Assembly: GCA_963601575.1 (NCBI GenBank)
Contig: CAVCFO010000011.1
Coordinates: 1-49,815 of the forward strand
From: CAG-238 sp963601575
Lineage (GTDB): Bacteria > Bacillota > Clostridia > Peptostreptococcales > Anaerovoracaceae
Direction of reading: 5' to 3'
DNA: 49,815 nt
This document shows positions 24,392-32,458 of this stretch, piece by piece; position 1 is the stretch's first letter, and each line of letters opens with the position of its first letter. The notes under the pieces are model-generated. The model was not told the DNA's origin and did not search any database. It saw only the letters and a list, made by a program, of their open reading frames with translations. The position numbers and the translations under genes are program-made.

Positions 24392-25351
24392 CTAAATATC
24401 CATCTTGTTTCTGGCTATGAATCCGGAAACGAGAAGGGATAAAATATATGCGCAGGCAACCGCAAGAAACCATGTGGAGCCCGTATCCGTTCTAAATTGC
24501 CGATTGAAGAACTCCTGAATTGACATCCCGAACACGCCTTTTGAGCTTACAATCGTAATAAGATATATGCCGGGAACGAGAAACTTCAGCATTCTTCTGC
24601 CTTCGCTTCCCTGCCTTTTCGTTTCTTCCATTGTCTTGCGGGCCTTGATTATCGCCTGAACGAGGTCTTCCATGGCGGCCGTAACCCGCATTCCTTCCGC
24701 CTGGGCAAGCTCAATATTCGTCGCCAGCAGTCCCGACCAGGTGGTGTTGATGCCGAATTTGAACCTCTCGATGGCCCTCTTTATATCATCTTTTGAGGAT
24801 ATCGTATTAAGCTCGTAGCTTAGCATTATAAGCATGCGCTTTGACCTTGGTGCCTCTTTGGAAATCGATTCGGAGGACTTTCTTATTGCTTCGAGCATAT
24901 TATAATGATAGATCTTATAATTATTCAAAAGCTCCGTTGCGAGGATTTCTCCCTCTCGAGAGGCCTCCGTTCTGATATCCTGAAGCTTTGATCTGTAATA
25001 TATAAATGGCAGCAGCAGCCCCAGAATTCCTGCAAGAGGCGCAACCTTCGCCGTCATAAGCGCGTAGGATAATATAAATCCCGCAACGCCGCAAAGCACG
25101 CTCTTTTCATAAAATCTCGTCACGCTGTCGATGTCATTCTTGCCGGATACCACGGCAACCATTGCGGATATATATTCATTTGCGGTGAGGGCTCCATCAC
25201 TTTTTCTAACACTCCTGCCTTCTTTTATCCTCTGCTTGACTAGGAGCCTTGCTCTTAGCCTTCGCGCACTTACACGAAACGAATCCCAGAATACCAGGTA
25301 GATGCCTAGGAATGATAAAAAATACAAAAGGTAGGACGTAGCTTCAATCAT
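24392..25351 (-). CDS. TadB-like membrane platform protein (locus A)
   Basis: The 319-residue protein has N- and C-terminal hydrophobic pairs around a helical domain with ASREGEILATELLNNYKIYH, INTTWSGLL and KFLVPGIYLIT, the pattern of T2SSF/TadB. The start at 25351 (AAGGAG) overlaps the ATPase stop by 8 bases, exactly the overlap seen in locus B. This shared overlap supports duplication of the locus as a block. Confidence 0.8.
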   Translation of the reverse strand: MIEATSYLLYFLSFLGIYLVFWDSFRVSARRLRARLLVKQRIKEGRSVRKSDGALTANEYISAMVAVVSGKNDIDSVTRFYEKSVLCGVAGFILSYALMTAKVAPLAGILGLLLPFIYYRSKLQDIRTEASREGEILATELLNNYKIYHYNMLEAIRKSSESISKEAPRSKRMLIMLSYELNTISSKDDIKRAIERFKFGINTTWSGLLATNIELAQAEGMRVTAAMEDLVQAIIKARKTMEETKRQGSEGRRMLKFLVPGIYLITIVSSKGVFGMSIQEFFNRQFRTDTGSTWFLAVACAYILSLLVSGFIARNKMDI

Positions 25352-26834
25352 TACTCTTCTCCTTTCTCTTTTGGTTCCCTGCATAATATGCCGGAAAAAC
25401 AACCGTCTCACCCTCGAGAGGATTTTGCATCTCAAAGGCAGCCAACAGGCTTCTTATCTTTTCGTAGGCGCCCGGATAACCGGAGGCAAGGCTTCTGATA
25501 TTTTCTCCTATGTCTGCCTTCCACTTCCAAGAGTCGGTTTTCGGATCATATTTGCATATTCTATGGGCCGAGCAAAGATCTGATACCGGATCGTATCTGA
25601 GCTCAACTATTCCCATAAGTCTTTTTTTACTCCTCTCAGATGGCACCTCCTGCAGCTCAAAGACAAAGTCGATATTGCTATAGAGCTGAGAAATTGTCGC
25701 CTCCTGATTTCCACCGTAGCAAGTTATGATCTCTGTAGCCATTTTATAGGGAAAATTGATCGCATTATTATCATGTATCGTGCATTTGCAGCGCCTGGTT
25801 CCCATATTGGTAATTCCGAGAAAAAACCGATACTCGGCAGCGCCTCTGACCTCGGACAGAATTATGTAATTTGAGTCAAGCCTTTTGAGTGACTTTTCCA
25901 CCTGCTCCAGCTTCTGCTCGTCCGCAATAATCTGGACAAGCGGGCCGTTTGTTATCTTTGCATAATCCGTTTCTTCGTCCGAGGATACGGTAGTTCCCTC
26001 GAGGCTCGGATCCTCATAATGCTGCCAAACCTGAAGAAACGTGCTTTTCCCCGACCGGACTTCTCCGCAAAAGAAAATGTTCGGGCCTATAGCGACGAGG
26101 TTTCGAAAAAGCTCGCAGCACTCCTTGGGGAATGTCCCTTTCGATGCAAGAAACTCAAAGCTCAGCTCATCCGGATCCGAAATGAGATACTTGCGAAATA
26201 CCATGACATCCAAACTTTCCGGGGTGTAATCGCCCCCAAGCAGCGTTGCTCTGATATGCCCGCCATCCTCTCTGTTCAAATAGACCTCGTTATGCCCAAG
26301 GTCTGCGCGTTCCTTTGGATATGCAAGAAGAAGCGCGTGTCTCAGCTGGGCTCTTCTGTCCCTCGATATGCGGCGAGGCTGAAGCTCAGACTTCCCATTT
26401 ATAAGGCAGTAGAGCTTATCTCCTATGATTTTTGCAGAAGAAGATTTTCTATATTCCTCCGTATAGTCGTTGGCCCATGGAGCAAGTATCGAAAGCCCGT
26501 AAAGCTCCGAAAATACCGCATCCGGCAGGTTTCTATAATAGTTGGGATAATCCGCCGCCAGCAAATTCAGCACAGTAAGGGCATCAACTATCTTTGCGGT
26601 TATCTTCTTTACGGCGTCCCTCTCACCTATGATCGCTTTCTTTTGCAAATCAGCAAACTGCGTCATTTCATTGGACTCGGAAATATTTCTGAAAAATGTG
26701 TCTATATAAGCCTTTACCCTTTCGCATACCTCACAAAATTTCGATATGCCCGCGTCCGTCCCGCCACTGGCTTTTGCATGTCCGGAAATAAATCGGTCAA
26801 TAAAAAATTCCGGGTATGTTCTGTGCATCGTCAA
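25344..26834 (-). CDS. tadA: TadA/CpaF-like secretion ATPase (locus A)
   Basis: A 496-residue T2SSE-family ATPase: helical N-domain, AVFSELYGL and DKLYCLINGK in the substrate region, Walker A GEVRSGKST (257-265), YIILSEVRGAAEYRFFLG in place of the Asp box and Walker B, and CTIHDNN with a His-box function. It would power assembly of the Flp-like pilins through TadB and TadC. The start overlaps the TadZ-like gene by ATGA. The paralogue in locus B (33348-34736) has the same domain order. Confidence 0.87.
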   Translation of the reverse strand: MTMHRTYPEFFIDRFISGHAKASGGTDAGISKFCEVCERVKAYIDTFFRNISESNEMTQFADLQKKAIIGERDAVKKITAKIVDALTVLNLLAADYPNYYRNLPDAVFSELYGLSILAPWANDYTEEYRKSSSAKIIGDKLYCLINGKSELQPRRISRDRRAQLRHALLLAYPKERADLGHNEVYLNREDGGHIRATLLGGDYTPESLDVMVFRKYLISDPDELSFEFLASKGTFPKECCELFRNLVAIGPNIFFCGEVRSGKSTFLQVWQHYEDPSLEGTTVSSDEETDYAKITNGPLVQIIADEQKLEQVEKSLKRLDSNYIILSEVRGAAEYRFFLGITNMGTRRCKCTIHDNNAINFPYKMATEIITCYGGNQEATISQLYSNIDFVFELQEVPSERSKKRLMGIVELRYDPVSDLCSAHRICKYDPKTDSWKWKADIGENIRSLASGYPGAYEKIRSLLAAFEMQNPLEGETVVFPAYYAGNQKRKEKSND

Positions 26835-27547
26835 TCATTCCTTTCACTTAGAAACCTCTCGCACAATGAGCTTATCGATAGCCTGTAATTTTTCTCGCTT
26901 ATGGTCTGCCGCGTTATCTCGCATGCGGAGCCTGCTGCTGCCTTTGGCACGATGTTTACATCCATCGAAAACAATGCGCCGATATCCTCCGGAGAGTATG
27001 CGCTTGCATTCCTTGCGAATCCGTTGAGGATGAGTTCATCCCTTTTTGTTATGCCGACAGCCGGGGATTTTAGGAGAAGACCGTGAACGGTCCGAAATCT
27101 TGATACGCATCTTGACTTTGCCATAATCACAAAATATCGCTTTGTTGCCGCTCTGAGGGCCGACAGTGGGAGCGGATATTGATAATTCGATCCTCCGTCA
27201 ACCACGATATAGTCAAATTTGTCCGCCATCGCATCGCAGATATTTTTGATTAGCTCCGGAGAAAAATACTTGATCAGGAACGGCCTGGTTATGCCGCTAA
27301 CAAAGGACAAATTCCCTTTCGTCCTTATCACTTTTCTTACATCCTCTTCCGTTATCTCCTCAAGGTCTCTGAGCTCATCGATTCCCGCAGTTTCATCTGA
27401 TTGCATATAATTGTCATAAAGCTCCGACGAGGCAAACAGCAGCAGAACCCGCTTTCCCTTTGCGGCAAGCTCTTCTGCGAAGCTTTGGCAAATCATCGTG
27501 GTGCCGACCTTCGCCTCCCCACCGAAAAAAGTTATTACATCCTTCAT
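26831..27547 (-). CDS. TadZ/CpaE-like MinD-family ATPase (locus A only)
   Basis: The 238-residue protein resembles the ATPase part of CpaE/TadZ, which places Tad machines in the cell. The deviant P-loop is FFGGEAKVGTTM (8-19) rather than KGGxGKT; FDYIVVDGG is the switch region. It keeps GxxK-GTT elements, so nucleotide binding is plausible but altered. AGGAG-type site upstream, 11 bases from the CpaB-like gene. Locus B has no copy. Confidence 0.78.
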   Translation of the reverse strand: MKDVITFFGGEAKVGTTMICQSFAEELAAKGKRVLLLFASSELYDNYMQSDETAGIDELRDLEEITEEDVRKVIRTKGNLSFVSGITRPFLIKYFSPELIKNICDAMADKFDYIVVDGGSNYQYPLPLSALRAATKRYFVIMAKSRCVSRFRTVHGLLLKSPAVGITKRDELILNGFARNASAYSPEDIGALFSMDVNIVPKAAAGSACEITRQTISEKNYRLSISSLCERFLSERND

Positions 27548-27558
27548 CTTCCATCTCC

Positions 27559-28152
27559 TTACTTATATGCTATCGAAAGCGGGTCTCCGTTTGATATTAT
27601 GGTAGACAGAGTCGCCGTATCATCCGCACTTGCCTTTATCTCCACCGATGCAAGCTGTCCGCTTGCTGTCGCCCTGTTGTCGGAACGGGTAATTTCGTTT
27701 CCATCCGAATCCCTTACCGTCAGCACCGTGGTTGAAAGGAGGCATTCGTCATAAAAATATATGAATACGGTATCTCCCTTTGTAATTGAACGCGGGTAGG
27801 ACTTGAGATTGCTTGTCGTTATAGAAAATACATATTCATCCTTTTCTGCGCCTATCGCAAGCTCCGGACTGACAAAGTATCTTTCGAAAATCTCCGTACC
27901 TGCCGGCACATATTGCGAGGCCTGCATCCCTACTACCTTGTGCAAATCTCTAAACGTAAGGACATTCGGGCCGGGCTGATATACCTTTCTAAAGGTAAGC
28001 ATGTCCTGAGAAATTTCCGTATAAGCTTCGACATCCTGATTTAGCACCAGCACCTCCGTGAAAAGGATCTTCTCTCTGCCGAATGCCTCCCACGCAAATA
28101 TTCCCGCCACCGCAACTACTATGATGATAACGCCTGCTATTGTTTTTTTCAT
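27559..28152 (-). CDS. CpaB/RcpC-like SAF-domain protein (locus A)
   Basis: A 197-residue protein with an N-terminal membrane segment (4-21) and a SAF-type domain (QDVEAYTEISQDMLTFRKV, YVPAGTEIFERY). CpaB-type proteins sit outside the membrane in Tad systems and may contact peptidoglycan. AAGGAG precedes the ATG at 28152. It is the first gene of locus A, directly behind the P-type ATPase terminator; I see no good promoter in the 86-base gap. Confidence 0.75.
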   Translation of the reverse strand: MKKTIAGVIIIVVAVAGIFAWEAFGREKILFTEVLVLNQDVEAYTEISQDMLTFRKVYQPGPNVLTFRDLHKVVGMQASQYVPAGTEIFERYFVSPELAIGAEKDEYVFSITTSNLKSYPRSITKGDTVFIYFYDECLLSTTVLTVRDSDGNEITRSDNRATASGQLASVEIKASADDTATLSTIISNGDPLSIAYK

Positions 28153-28173
28153 TTTATTTTCTCCTTTTTGCAA

Positions 28174-28206
28174 AACAAAAGACGGCAGTCGAAACTGTCG
28201 TCCTTT
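28174..28206 (-). terminator. Terminator after the Ca2+/Mn2+ ATPase
   Basis: On the minus strand a stem of about 11 pairs with one mismatch (AAAGGACGACAG against CTGCCGTCTTTT) is followed by TTTTGTTTTG. It lies right before the ribosome binding site of the CpaB-like gene, so it could also regulate entry into locus A. Confidence 0.6.
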
Positions 28207-28238
28207 GTCGTTTTATCGTTATTTCATTTTCTTAACTG

Positions 28239-30881
28239 CTATTTCATGGTCTTTCTTTGGATGAGCTTGATGATTTCAACAATCGGCATTACGAGGAATG
28301 CAAGTCCAAGCGCAATTGCATATTCTTCGAAGCTGATATGTTCAAACTCAAATGCTTCCGAAAGGAATGGCACATAAATTACCAGCGTCGTTGCCGCGAG
28401 GCTTGCAATAGATGACCAAATCAAGGCTCTGTTCATATATTTCATGCTAAATAGGCTCCCGCGCTGCGAACGCATGTTGAAGCTGTGAAAAATTTCCGCC
28501 ATGGAAAGGGTAAGGAACGCCATCGTGGTCCCGTCCGGGCTTGTGGTAATCTCCCAAACCCCCGCTTCGATATAGTGCCCGATAAAATATGCCGCCAGTG
28601 TGAGCAGCGTAAGGACAACTCCCTGATACATCATATCAAAGCCAAGACCACCTGCAAAGATGCCGTCGGTGGTTTTTCTCGGCTGACGTTTCATGATATC
28701 GTCTTCCGGTCTTTCCATTCCCAGAGCAAGTGCCGGGAAGCAGTCCGTGATAAGGTTTATCCAAAGAAGATGTACCGGCTGGAGTATCACAAATCCAAGC
28801 ATGGTAGCCGCGAATATGCTCAGCACTTCACTCATGTTGGAAGCGAGCAGGAACTGTATCGACTTCCTGATGTTGTCGTAGATTCTTCTGCCCTCTTCAA
28901 CCGCTCCTACTATGGTTGCGAAGTTATCGTCTGCGAGTACCATGTCCGCAACGTTCTTTGTAACGTCGGTTCCGGTGATCCCCATGCCAACGCCAATGTC
29001 CGCGGACTTGATGCTCGGGGCGTCGTTTACGCCGTCTCCGGTCATTGCGGTTACATAGCCTTTTTTCTTCCACATGTTTACGATGCGAACCTTGTGTTCA
29101 GGCTGCACACGGGCATAAACGCTGATATTTTCGATTTCCTTTTCGAACTCATCGTCGCTCATCTCGTTTAGCATCGCCCCTGTGATTGCTTTTCTGCCTC
29201 CACCAAGGATTCCAAGCTCGCGGCCGATTGCAGATGCCGTATCGATGTGGTCGCCGGTAATCATAACAGGTCTGATTCCTGCCTCGTTACATTCTTCTAT
29301 CGCCGCCTTAACCTCAGGTCTTACCGGGTCAATCATTCCCGAAAGTCCTACGAAGCAAAGGTCGTTTTCAACTCCCGCAGGGGAAATGTCCGAAGGAAGC
29401 TCATCGTATGTTTTGAATGCCGCCATCAGCACTCTGAGGGCTTTGTCTGCCATCTGCTTGTTGGCTGCGGCGATTTCCTTTCGATCATTATCGGTAATAT
29501 CGCGAATCTCGCCGCCTTTTATGATCTTCGTGCATTTTTTTAGCACTTCGTCTGGAGCGCCCTTTGTATATTGAACGATTTTGCCCTCTGCGTCCTTGTG
29601 CAGGGTGGACATCATTTTCCTGCCGCTATCGAACGGAACCTCAGATACTCTCGGCATCCTCGCTTCTACATCTGACTTTTCGATTCCTATTTTATGTGCA
29701 TAGTTTACGAGAGCGCATTCCGTAGGCTCTCCCGTTGCAGAATCATCTCCCGCCTCTATCCTCGCATCGCAGCACAGCGCCATAGCAGATGCCAGAAGCT
29801 CTTCTTCGCGAGGGTCGCTGTAGGTCTCTACAACGGTCATCTTGTTCTGGGTAAGCGTTCCCGTCTTGTCCGAGCAAATTATCTGTGCGCAGCCCAGAGT
29901 TTCAACCGCCGTAAGCTTACGAATTATCGCATTTCGCTTGCTCATATTCGTAACGCCGATGGAAAGAACTATGGTAACAACCGCCGCCAGTCCCTCCGGA
30001 ATCGCAGCAACCGCAAGACTTACCGCAATCATAAATGTATTGATAAGTACCTCTGCGTTTATGTCTGATGTTCTTATCAGGCTTACCGCAAAGATTACCA
30101 CGCATATTGCCAGCACCAGAATCGTAAGGATCTTGCTGAGCTGTGTAAGCTTGATTTGCAGCGGGGTCTTGCCATCCTGCGCCTGAGCAAGAGCGTCGGC
30201 AATTTTGCCCATTTCGGTATTCATTCCCGTGCCGCAGATTACTGCCTTGCCTCGGCCGTAAACTACGGTGCTGCCCATATAAATCATGTTCTTTCTGTCC
30301 CCCAGAGGAACATCCTTTGCATCCCCCAGAGTAAGAGTTCCCGAAATCTTGCTTACCGGAACGCTTTCGCCGGTCAGCGCCGCTTCTTCGATCTTCAGGC
30401 TGTTGCTTTCGATTATTCTGCCGTCTGCCGGAACCGCATCGCCGGCTTCCAAAATCACTATGTCGCCGGCTACAAGCTCTTCGCTCTTTACGAGTTGAAT
30501 CTTGCCGTCTCTGAGAACCTTGCTGGTTGCCGCCGCCATCTCCTGCAGGGCTTCTATAGCTTTTTCCGCCTTGCTTTCCTGGTACATTCCAAGGAGCGCA
30601 TTGATGATTACCACCGCCATTATGATGATAACATCTGCAAAGTTTTCTCCTGCGTAATACGAGGTTACTCCCGATACCGCAGCCGCCGCGATGAGTACGA
30701 TGATCATCGGGTCTGCCATCTGGGAAAGGAAACGCTTGAGAAGCGAATCCTTTTTGGCCTCCGCCAGTTTGTTCTTGCCGTCCTTGGCAAGTCTTTCCGC
30801 CGCCTCTTTCGAAGTCAATCCTTGCTCGTTTGATTTTACTTCCGACAGCGTCTCGTCAACATTTTTTAAGTAGTACTGCAT
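28239..30881 (-). CDS. P-type Ca2+/Mn2+-transporting ATPase (YoaB/PMCA type)
   Basis: The 880-residue pump has the P2-type order: N-terminal cation domain, TM pair, actuator loop TGES (LTGESVPVSK), TM4 with PEGL for Ca2+/Mn2+ coordination, phosphorylation site DKTGTLT, KGAPDEVL nucleotide site, GDGVNDAPS hinge and a C-terminal TM bundle. AAGGAGGAG lies before the ATG at 30881; the longer frame runs through the riboswitch and is not used. Genes of this family under yybP-ykoY riboswitches export Mn2+ (and Ca2+). It separates the two Tad loci. Confidence 0.92.
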   Translation of the reverse strand: MQYYLKNVDETLSEVKSNEQGLTSKEAAERLAKDGKNKLAEAKKDSLLKRFLSQMADPMIIVLIAAAAVSGVTSYYAGENFADVIIIMAVVIINALLGMYQESKAEKAIEALQEMAAATSKVLRDGKIQLVKSEELVAGDIVILEAGDAVPADGRIIESNSLKIEEAALTGESVPVSKISGTLTLGDAKDVPLGDRKNMIYMGSTVVYGRGKAVICGTGMNTEMGKIADALAQAQDGKTPLQIKLTQLSKILTILVLAICVVIFAVSLIRTSDINAEVLINTFMIAVSLAVAAIPEGLAAVVTIVLSIGVTNMSKRNAIIRKLTAVETLGCAQIICSDKTGTLTQNKMTVVETYSDPREEELLASAMALCCDARIEAGDDSATGEPTECALVNYAHKIGIEKSDVEARMPRVSEVPFDSGRKMMSTLHKDAEGKIVQYTKGAPDEVLKKCTKIIKGGEIRDITDNDRKEIAAANKQMADKALRVLMAAFKTYDELPSDISPAGVENDLCFVGLSGMIDPVRPEVKAAIEECNEAGIRPVMITGDHIDTASAIGRELGILGGGRKAITGAMLNEMSDDEFEKEIENISVYARVQPEHKVRIVNMWKKKGYVTAMTGDGVNDAPSIKSADIGVGMGITGTDVTKNVADMVLADDNFATIVGAVEEGRRIYDNIRKSIQFLLASNMSEVLSIFAATMLGFVILQPVHLLWINLITDCFPALALGMERPEDDIMKRQPRKTTDGIFAGGLGFDMMYQGVVLTLLTLAAYFIGHYIEAGVWEITTSPDGTTMAFLTLSMAEIFHSFNMRSQRGSLFSMKYMNRALIWSSIASLAATTLVIYVPFLSEAFEFEHISFEEYAIALGLAFLVMPIVEIIKLIQRKTMK

Positions 30882-30908
30882 TTCTCCTCCTTCGGTAGTA
30901 AAGCCATT

Positions 30909-31039
30909 AAAAAAAGACTCCCACCATATATTAGTATATACGGTAAAAGTCTTACTATTTAAGATATATGCGAACCGGATTCTTACCGGTTGGGATGTCG
31001 CAAATACCACGCGTTGCCGCGCCAGTTACTCCCTCTTAC
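30909..31039 (-). promoter_or_regulatory. yybP-ykoY (Mn2+) riboswitch with terminator
   Basis: On the minus strand the leader has GUAAGAG followed by GGAGUAAC, an internal GACAUCCC and AGUAAGAC, followed by CUUUUAC, which pairs with GUAAGAG to close P1. This matches the yybP-ykoY layout. The strand CUUUUAC is also the 5' arm of a terminator (GACTTTTACC with GGTGGGAGTC, then seven T, 30909-30951). The two structures exclude each other, so metal binding should permit transcription of the P-type ATPase. Identification is from memory of the consensus. Confidence 0.82.
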
Positions 31040-31048
31040 AATTTGTAT

Positions 31049-31078
31049 ATTTTACTACACGAAGCGAGAATTTGTCAA
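31049..31078 (-). promoter_or_regulatory. Promoter of the riboswitch/P-type ATPase transcript
   Basis: Minus-strand TTGACA (31073-31078), an 18-base spacer and TAAAAT (31049-31054), with the riboswitch beginning just downstream. Confidence 0.75.
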
Positions 31079-31086
31079 GCGAAAAA

Positions 31087-31185
31087 TCACATATTTTGAA
31101 TTAAAATTATGTTAAGCTCCGTCTGGAATTTCAGGAGCGCGCAAAATAGAATCATTATCCCCATTGTCATTATCATGTTCTTCAT
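31087..31185 (-). pseudogene. Truncated TadE/F-like gene, remnant in locus B
   Basis: A 32-residue frame MKNMIMTMGIMILFCALL... matches the first residues of the 206-residue pilin-like protein of locus A (MKNFIMGVAMIILCMLF...). It retains a very good site (AAGGAGGCAGCAA) before its ATG, then stops after residue 32, where the ATPase promoter region begins. The remainder of the gene is missing. It overlaps the last 74 bases of the upstream pilin-related gene in another frame. Confidence 0.65.
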
Positions 31186-31624
31186 TTGCTGCCTCCTTCT
31201 GTGTGTTGTCGATGTTCTCCACAGTTTCCTCTTCATCCCCGCGACCTGAAATTGTGCCGCGAAAATGATATTCTGCCTCATTTTCTTCCTGAGAAATTCC
31301 GAGGAGCTTCGCTGCACCGATGATATTTTTCAGTGGCACGCTTATATCATAGCTTATGTTATATCCGCTCTCCCCCGCTTTGCTTTCCCCCGCGTCGATC
31401 CGGATTTCTTCCGGCGTGCAATCAAGTATTGGAGCAGCTCTTTTCTTCAGGTTTTGTATGTCCGCAGGCAGGATCTCGCCTTGCTGCTGCGCCGAGTCGC
31501 GAAACAGGCTCACACAGCTTTCGGTCTGTACCAGCTTCGTATAGACCGCCTGATTCGTCGCAAATTGCATCACGAATATCATCAGAAGAATTATAGAAGC
31601 AATCGATGTGATAAAATCCTTCAT
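31112..31624 (-). CDS. TadE-like pilin-related protein with acidic C-terminal extension (locus B)
   Basis: The 170-residue protein is homologous to the 132-residue protein of locus A: N-terminal hydrophobic segment, then a domain with IIGAAKLLGIS and a final FRGTISGRG strand. After about residue 130 it carries an acidic Asn/Asp/Glu-rich tail of some 40 residues absent from the paralogue. This tail is read from DNA that in another frame holds the ribosome binding site and start of the next, truncated gene. The ATG overlaps the preceding stop by ATGA. Confidence 0.72.
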   Translation of the reverse strand: MKDFITSIASIILLMIFVMQFATNQAVYTKLVQTESCVSLFRDSAQQQGEILPADIQNLKKRAAPILDCTPEEIRIDAGESKAGESGYNISYDISVPLKNIIGAAKLLGISQEENEAEYHFRGTISGRGDEEETVENIDNTQKEAANEEHDNDNGDNDSILRAPEIPDGA

Positions 31625-31758
31625 CCGTAAGCCTCCATGGCCTGCCGCATCGCCTCACCGCTGACCTGCCGCAGGCTCCCATCATGACTTCCTGCCATCA
31701 TGTCAAAGACGATGCAGCCCAGCACAATAGTTCCTATTATGATTATCAGCTGTTTCAT
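31621..31758 (-). CDS. Short Flp-like pilin (locus B, second)
   Basis: A 45-residue peptide MKQLIIIIGTIVLGCIVFDM... with one hydrophobic helix and a tail GEAMRQAMEAYG. Its stop overlaps the start of the next gene (ATGA). AGGGGA lies about 12 bases upstream. It is parallel to the 46-residue gene of locus A. Confidence 0.65.
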   Translation of the reverse strand: MKQLIIIIGTIVLGCIVFDMMAGSHDGSLRQVSGEAMRQAMEAYG

Positions 31759-31763
31759 CTGCT

Positions 31764-31928
31764 TCACTGTCCCCTTCCGAAATCGATGGAATCCATAATT
31801 GCGCCGGTGCCTTCATCCATTATGTCCTTCGCGGCCGTCTTTAGTGAGTTTTCGTCTCCCAGAACGAGCGTATTGACGATAAAAGCGCCCAGGAGAATCG
31901 TTCCTATTATGATTATCAAGTTTTTCAT
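31764..31928 (-). CDS. Short Flp-like pilin (locus B, first)
   Basis: A 54-residue peptide MKNLIIIIGTILLGAFIV... with a hydrophobic helix (4-19) and a tail with KTAAKDIMDEG. AGGAGGACAGGA is a strong site. The first 13 residues are nearly identical to those of the second locus B pilin, showing recent duplication within the locus. Confidence 0.68.
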   Translation of the reverse strand: MKNLIIIIGTILLGAFIVNTLVLGDENSLKTAAKDIMDEGTGAIMDSIDFGRGQ

Positions 31929-31938
31929 TCCTGTCCTC

Positions 31939-32448
31939 CTAAAAAATATTTTTTAGAATGAGCAGCGTGTCCGTGAATACAGCCACTACCGCGAAGTTTA
32001 TCAGCAATGCAAAGATCGTGGCGCCGGACCAAATCGTAGTGACGATGCTATTTCGCTGTGCGATTTTTAGTGCGTGAGTCATTCGTCTCTCTGCCATCAT
32101 GTTTTGAAAGACCTCCATCTGTTCCACGAGCTCTGCCGGATTTATCTGCTCAAGCTTTGCCAGTATCGCGCAAAAATTTCTGCCTGCCTTTGTTCCTACC
32201 GCCTCCGAAAAATATTCGAAGGCCTCCTCATCCCTGCCTTGTCTGTACAAAAGCAGCATCTCCCGGTAGATCGGTTTTAGTCGTGTCGCATTTTCCATCA
32301 GCATTGTATATAGAAACTCCCCCGAAAATGGCTTCGTGCCCTTCACGATCGCGAGGTTTTTCAAGGTTATGCAGCTGTCGTAGAGCTCAAGCTCAAGATT
32401 TTCCTTTTTTCTTATGTTTTTTCTTATGCGCTTTCTTATAAACCTCAT
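31939..32448 (-). CDS. N-terminally short TadC-like protein (locus B)
   Basis: The 169-residue protein corresponds to the C-terminal half of the 302-residue TadC of locus A (TLKNLAIVKGTKPF..., LLLYRQGRDEEAFEYFSEAV, LEQINPAEL). It lacks the first membrane segments and begins with a basic stretch (RFIRKRIRKNIRKKE). AGGAGG precedes the ATG, so this is the real start and not a frame cut. With a single C-terminal hydrophobic segment it may still pair with TadB. Confidence 0.75.
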   Translation of the reverse strand: MRFIRKRIRKNIRKKENLELELYDSCITLKNLAIVKGTKPFSGEFLYTMLMENATRLKPIYREMLLLYRQGRDEEAFEYFSEAVGTKAGRNFCAILAKLEQINPAELVEQMEVFQNMMAERRMTHALKIAQRNSIVTTIWSGATIFALLINFAVVAVFTDTLLILKNIF

Positions 32449-32458
32449 GGCTGCCCTC

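Noticed and set aside
26019..26888. 289-codon open frame on the plus strand.
   Set aside because: It is antisense to the TadA-like ATPase, which has complete motifs; the frame has no recognisable domain.
28239..31010. A longer P-type ATPase starting at 31010.
   Set aside because: That extension would translate the riboswitch and terminator; AAGGAGGAG and the ATG at 30881 fit the family N-terminus.
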